DNA from: Amycolatopsis tucumanensis
Lineage (GTDB): Bacteria; Actinomycetota; Actinomycetes; Mycobacteriales; Pseudonocardiaceae
Assembly: GCF_021654135.1 (NCBI RefSeq)
Contig: NZ_JAKGSD010000068.1
Coordinates: 1 to 39,916 of the forward strand
DNA: 39,916 nt
Direction: 5' to 3'
Program-made: the position numbers and the translations under genes
Shown here: piece after piece, positions 37,638-39,916 of the stretch
How positions within the stretch are numbered: position 1 is the stretch's first letter
How the letters are laid out: each line of letters begins with the position of its first letter
Notes under the pieces: model-generated
The model's input: only the letters and a program-made list of their open reading frames with translations
Database searches by the model: none
Told to the model about the DNA's origin: nothing

Positions 37638-39161
37638 ATGAGTCAGCCGAATCCACCACAGGACAGCGCAGGCGCGGAACCGCGGCTGGCGCCCCGCCCG
37701 CTGGACCGGCCGCCGGTGGATCCCGCGGAAGCCGGCGTGTTCGGCCGCCCGCACGGCGTGGACGGTGCCTTCGACAAGCTCTACACCCCCGGCACACGCA
37801 ACGGCGACAAGATCGTCGCCGCGCCGCCCGCGCCGGAGTCGCTGGCCGAGGCCTTCGGCCGCCCGCCCGGCGCGGAGGACGTGCGGCTGCAGCGCCCCGC
37901 CGGGGACAACGGCAGGCAGCCGGGCGGTGATCCGGAGCCGCCGCTGTGGTCCCGCATGACCGACCCGTGGCGTGACCCGGGTTCGGCCGCGGTGCTGTCC
38001 CGCCCGGCGCTCGATCCCGACGACGAGGACGACGAGGACGCCGACCGTCCGCGCAGTGCCCAGCTGTCGCTGCCCGAGCTGCTGTTCGGCCGCCGCGTGA
38101 AGCCGGTCGCGCTCGGTCTGCTCGGGGTGGTGTGCCTGCTCATCGGCGCCGTCGGCGGCCTGATCGGCTGGTGGCTCGGCGGTGCGGGCGACTCGCTGAC
38201 CGGGTCGGCGACGATCTCCGAGGCCGAGGCGGGCAAGGAACGCGCGCCCGGTTCGATCGCCGACATCGCGCAGCGGGTGGCGCCCGCGGTCATCTCGATC
38301 GAGGTCAAGTCCGGTCAGTCCGGCAGCGTCGGCTCCGGCGTGATGATCGACCCGCAGGGCTACGCGATCACCAACAACCACGTCATCTCGCTGGCCACCA
38401 GCGATCCGCAGGCGAAGATCACCGCGGTGTTCACCGACGGCACCCGCACCGAGGCGCGGGTGGTCGGGACGGATCCGAAGACGGACCTGGCCGTGATCAA
38501 GGTGGCGGTGTCGAACCCGACGGTGCTGCAGATCGGCGACCCGGCCGGCCTCGAACCGGGTGATTCGGTGATCGCCGTGGGGTCGCCGCTGGGCCTGGAG
38601 AACACCGTGACCTCGGGCATCGTGAGCGCGCTGCACCGGCCGGTGACGGCGGCCGGTGAGAACGGCGAGCCGCCGGTCACGTACGACGCGATCCAGACCG
38701 ACGCGCCCATCAACCGCGGCAACTCGGGCGGCGCGCTGGTCGACTCGACGGGCGCACTGGTGGGCATCAACTCGTCGATCCGCACGGACGGCGGCGCGGA
38801 CGGTTCGGGCGGCAGCATCGGCATCGGATTCGCCATCCCGGCCGACGACGCGATCAAGATCGCGCGCACGCTCATCAGCAGTGGCCAGGTCAAGCACGCC
38901 GACATCGGGGTGAACGCGGCGTCGGTCGCGGCGGAGACGTCGGAGGGCGCGCAGGTGCTGAACGTCGCCGACGGCGGTCCGGCCGCGCGGGCGGGCATCG
39001 CGGAGGGCGACGTCATCACGAAGCTCGGCGACCGCCTGGTCCGGAACGCGGCGGAGCTGACGGTGGCGGTGCGGCAGCACGAGATCGGCGAGACGGTGCC
39101 CGTGCAGCTGGTCCGGCAGGGGCGGACGCTGATGGTCGACGTGACGCTCGGCTCGGACTGA
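37638..39161 (+). CDS. htrA: HtrA-type membrane serine protease
   Basis: A 507-residue S1C protease, equivalent to Rv1223, for quality control of exported proteins. The cytoplasmic N-terminus of about 150 residues is Pro/Asp-rich and disordered. A transmembrane helix lies near residues 156-182 (ALGLLGVVCLLIGAVGGLIGWW). The protease triad is intact: H248 (NNHVIS), D283 (KTDLAVIKV) and S363 (GNSGGALVD). A single PDZ domain (about 410-500; GPAARAGIAEGDVITKLGDRLV) ends the protein. GGGGAA precedes the ATG. It lies 81 bp after rseA, with TAGGGT (37594-37599) as a possible internal -10 box. It may take part in RseA processing. Confidence 0.94.
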   Translation: MSQPNPPQDSAGAEPRLAPRPLDRPPVDPAEAGVFGRPHGVDGAFDKLYTPGTRNGDKIVAAPPAPESLAEAFGRPPGAEDVRLQRPAGDNGRQPGGDPEPPLWSRMTDPWRDPGSAAVLSRPALDPDDEDDEDADRPRSAQLSLPELLFGRRVKPVALGLLGVVCLLIGAVGGLIGWWLGGAGDSLTGSATISEAEAGKERAPGSIADIAQRVAPAVISIEVKSGQSGSVGSGVMIDPQGYAITNNHVISLATSDPQAKITAVFTDGTRTEARVVGTDPKTDLAVIKVAVSNPTVLQIGDPAGLEPGDSVIAVGSPLGLENTVTSGIVSALHRPVTAAGENGEPPVTYDAIQTDAPINRGNSGGALVDSTGALVGINSSIRTDGGADGSGGSIGIGFAIPADDAIKIARTLISSGQVKHADIGVNAASVAAETSEGAQVLNVADGGPAARAGIAEGDVITKLGDRLVRNAAELTVAVRQHEIGETVPVQLVRQGRTLMVDVTLGSD

Positions 39162-39263
39162 CCGCCGGATGGACGAGACGTGAACTCCGCGCGCGGGATC
39201 CGAACAGGCCGGCCGGCGGGGTAATCTGAGGTAGCTGGAGCCGTGTGAGGCGGAGGTTCGCGA

Positions 39264-39677
39264 ATGTTCGAAAGCGTTGGCTGGGGCGAGATCCTCGTCC
39301 TGATCGTCGCGGGCCTGTTCATCCTCGGCCCGGAGCGCCTGCCCGAGGCGGCGGCCTGGCTGGGCCGGAGCGTGCGGAAGGTGCGCGATTTCGCGACCGG
39401 CGCCCGGCAGCAGCTCAAGGACGAGATGGGCTCGGACTTCGAGCAGTTCCAGAAGCCGCTGGAGGACCTGCGGCAGCTGCGCAATTTCGACCCGCGCCGG
39501 GCGGTCACCCAGCACCTCTTCGACGGTGACCCGGACCCGCTCGGGATCAACGGCCTGTCCGGCGGCAGCGTGAAACCGAACGGCTACCCCGCCACGACGA
39601 CCACCCCGGCCGCGAAGCCGGACCCAGAACCACTCAAACCAGGCGAAAAGCCGCCCACAGACCCAGACGCCACCTGA
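39264..39677 (+). CDS. tatB: Sec-independent translocase subunit TatB
   Basis: A 137-residue TatB. The N-terminal membrane helix (about residues 6-22, WGEILVLIVAGLFILGPERLP) carries the family hinge GPERLPE. An amphipathic helix follows (AAAWLGRSVRKVRDFATGARQQLKDEMGSDFEQF). The C-terminal tail is Pro/Thr/Lys-rich and disordered (TTTTPAAKPDPEPLKPGEKPPTDPD). It serves in twin-arginine substrate recognition with TatC. One likely client is the serine hydrolase encoded at 16694. GGAGG lies 7 nt before the ATG, and TAATCT (39222-39227) is a plausible -10 box. It follows htrA as in M. tuberculosis and ends at a strong terminator. Confidence 0.95.
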   Translation: MFESVGWGEILVLIVAGLFILGPERLPEAAAWLGRSVRKVRDFATGARQQLKDEMGSDFEQFQKPLEDLRQLRNFDPRRAVTQHLFDGDPDPLGINGLSGGSVKPNGYPATTTTPAAKPDPEPLKPGEKPPTDPDAT

Positions 39678-39682
39678 GAAGC

Positions 39683-39714
39683 GGGCCACCCCAGGAGGGG
39701 TGGCCCATTTTTTT
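39683..39714 (+). terminator. Strong intrinsic terminator after tatB
   Basis: A perfect 10-bp stem GGGCCACCCC/GGGGTGGCCC (39683-39692, 39697-39706) with an AGGA loop is followed by ATTTTTTT. This is a textbook Rho-independent terminator, uncommon in such a GC-rich genome. It closes the sigE-tatB region. Confidence 0.9.
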
Positions 39715-39810
39715 CTGGCACAACCGCAAACCGGCAACGCAACGGCACTGGCCACCCCGGCAGGGGCGGCCCTTCTCACTTCGAATCCGCAAGCCGGCAA
39801 CGCAAAGCAA
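39683..39810. repeat. Duplicated terminator module
   Basis: A second, weaker hairpin (GGCCACCCC-GGCA-GGGGCGGCC, 39750-39771) lies 66 bp after the first. Each is followed by CGCAA-CCGGCAACGCAA (39725 and 39788). The whole 180-bp gap downstream of tatB is therefore a two-copy direct repeat of hairpin plus tail. The second copy has lost the T run. Confidence 0.65.
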
Positions 39811-39858
39811 GCGACTACCCCAACCAGACCTCCCCCGCCCCCGATCCACAGCCGATCT

Positions 39859-39916
39859 TTAGTCGCCGATCAGCGGGGTCAAGGTACTCTTTCCCGCCTT
39901 GACGCCGCTGCTCGGC
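39859..39916 (-). CDS. 3' end of an unidentified leftward gene (partial)
   Basis: Reading leftward from the window edge there is an open frame ending in a TAA at 39861-39859. It encodes the last 18 residues, SSGVKAGKSTLTPLIGD at the C-terminus. It would be convergent with tatB, with the duplicated terminator between. The fragment is too short to identify and may be chance. Confidence 0.3.
   Translation of the reverse strand, partial: PSSGVKAGKSTLTPLIGD

Noticed and set aside
36771..39800. 1009-codon minus-strand frame opposite sigE-tatB
   Set aside because: It is antisense to four well-recognised genes and runs through the tatB terminator; the translation is low-complexity.

Overview
The window is 39.9 kb of very GC-rich actinobacterial chromosome. 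Many starts are GTG or TTG. Gene content and protein sequence point to the Pseudonocardiaceae, most likely an Amycolatopsis-like organism (inference). Two blocks closely match Mycobacterium tuberculosis gene neighbourhoods as I remember them: wbbL-manB-fbiB-fbiA (Rv3265c-Rv3261), and the series from ferredoxin/dapC through dapD, dapE, LOG, gpgS, tag, DUF3117, O-methyltransferase, sigE, rseA, htrA and tatB (Rv1177-Rv1224). Here the two blocks sit side by side, with their junction at about 15.2 kb.

Region 1 (0-11 kb) holds cell-envelope glycan genes. A leftward operon encodes a GT2, a GT2-GT4 fusion and a GT4. It diverges, over only 18 bp, from two rightward GT4 genes. A candidate small RNA and a DUF3800-like gene separate these from the arabinogalactan linker rhamnosyltransferase gene wbbL, a small hypothetical gene, the GDP-mannose pyrophosphorylase gene manB and a DNA glycosylase gene.

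Region 2 (11.2-15.2 kb) is a tightly overlapping leftward operon: GNAT, fbiA, fbiB, Nudix and GntR. It carries the late steps of coenzyme F420 biosynthesis.

Region 3 (15.2-31.6 kb) is mainly core metabolism. It contains a seven-iron ferredoxin, lysine/DAP biosynthesis genes (dapC, dapD, dapE), two LOG-family genes, plsC, a gpgS-DivIVA-SRPBCC-tag operon, an enoyl-CoA hydratase, DUF3117 and a leucyl aminopeptidase. It is interrupted by an accessory block at 16.7-21.7 kb: a Tat-exported serine hydrolase, a TetR regulator with its divergent FAD monooxygenase, about 770 bp of tandem repeats, and a CHAD protein.

Region 4 (31.7-36.1 kb) is mostly accessory: a divergent LysR/MFS pair, an AraC-VOC pair and an O-methyltransferase. 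Region 5 (36.1-39.7 kb) is the envelope-stress module sigE-rseA-htrA plus tatB, closed by a strong intrinsic terminator.

Non-coding features of most interest: three 8-bp direct repeats at exact 11-bp spacing upstream of sigE (an MprA-box-like array); a GGAAC-N17-CGTT ECF promoter that implies two SigE isoforms; tandem 14-bp palindromic operators in front of the FAD monooxygenase; an overlapping bidirectional leaderless promoter; a candidate 67-nt sRNA; and several unrelated families of intergenic tandem repeats with periods of 21, 75, 86, 99 and 109 bp. Leaderless starts, with a TANNNT box 6-7 nt before the start codon, are frequent. I found no tRNA, rRNA, CRISPR array, prophage or insertion sequence.
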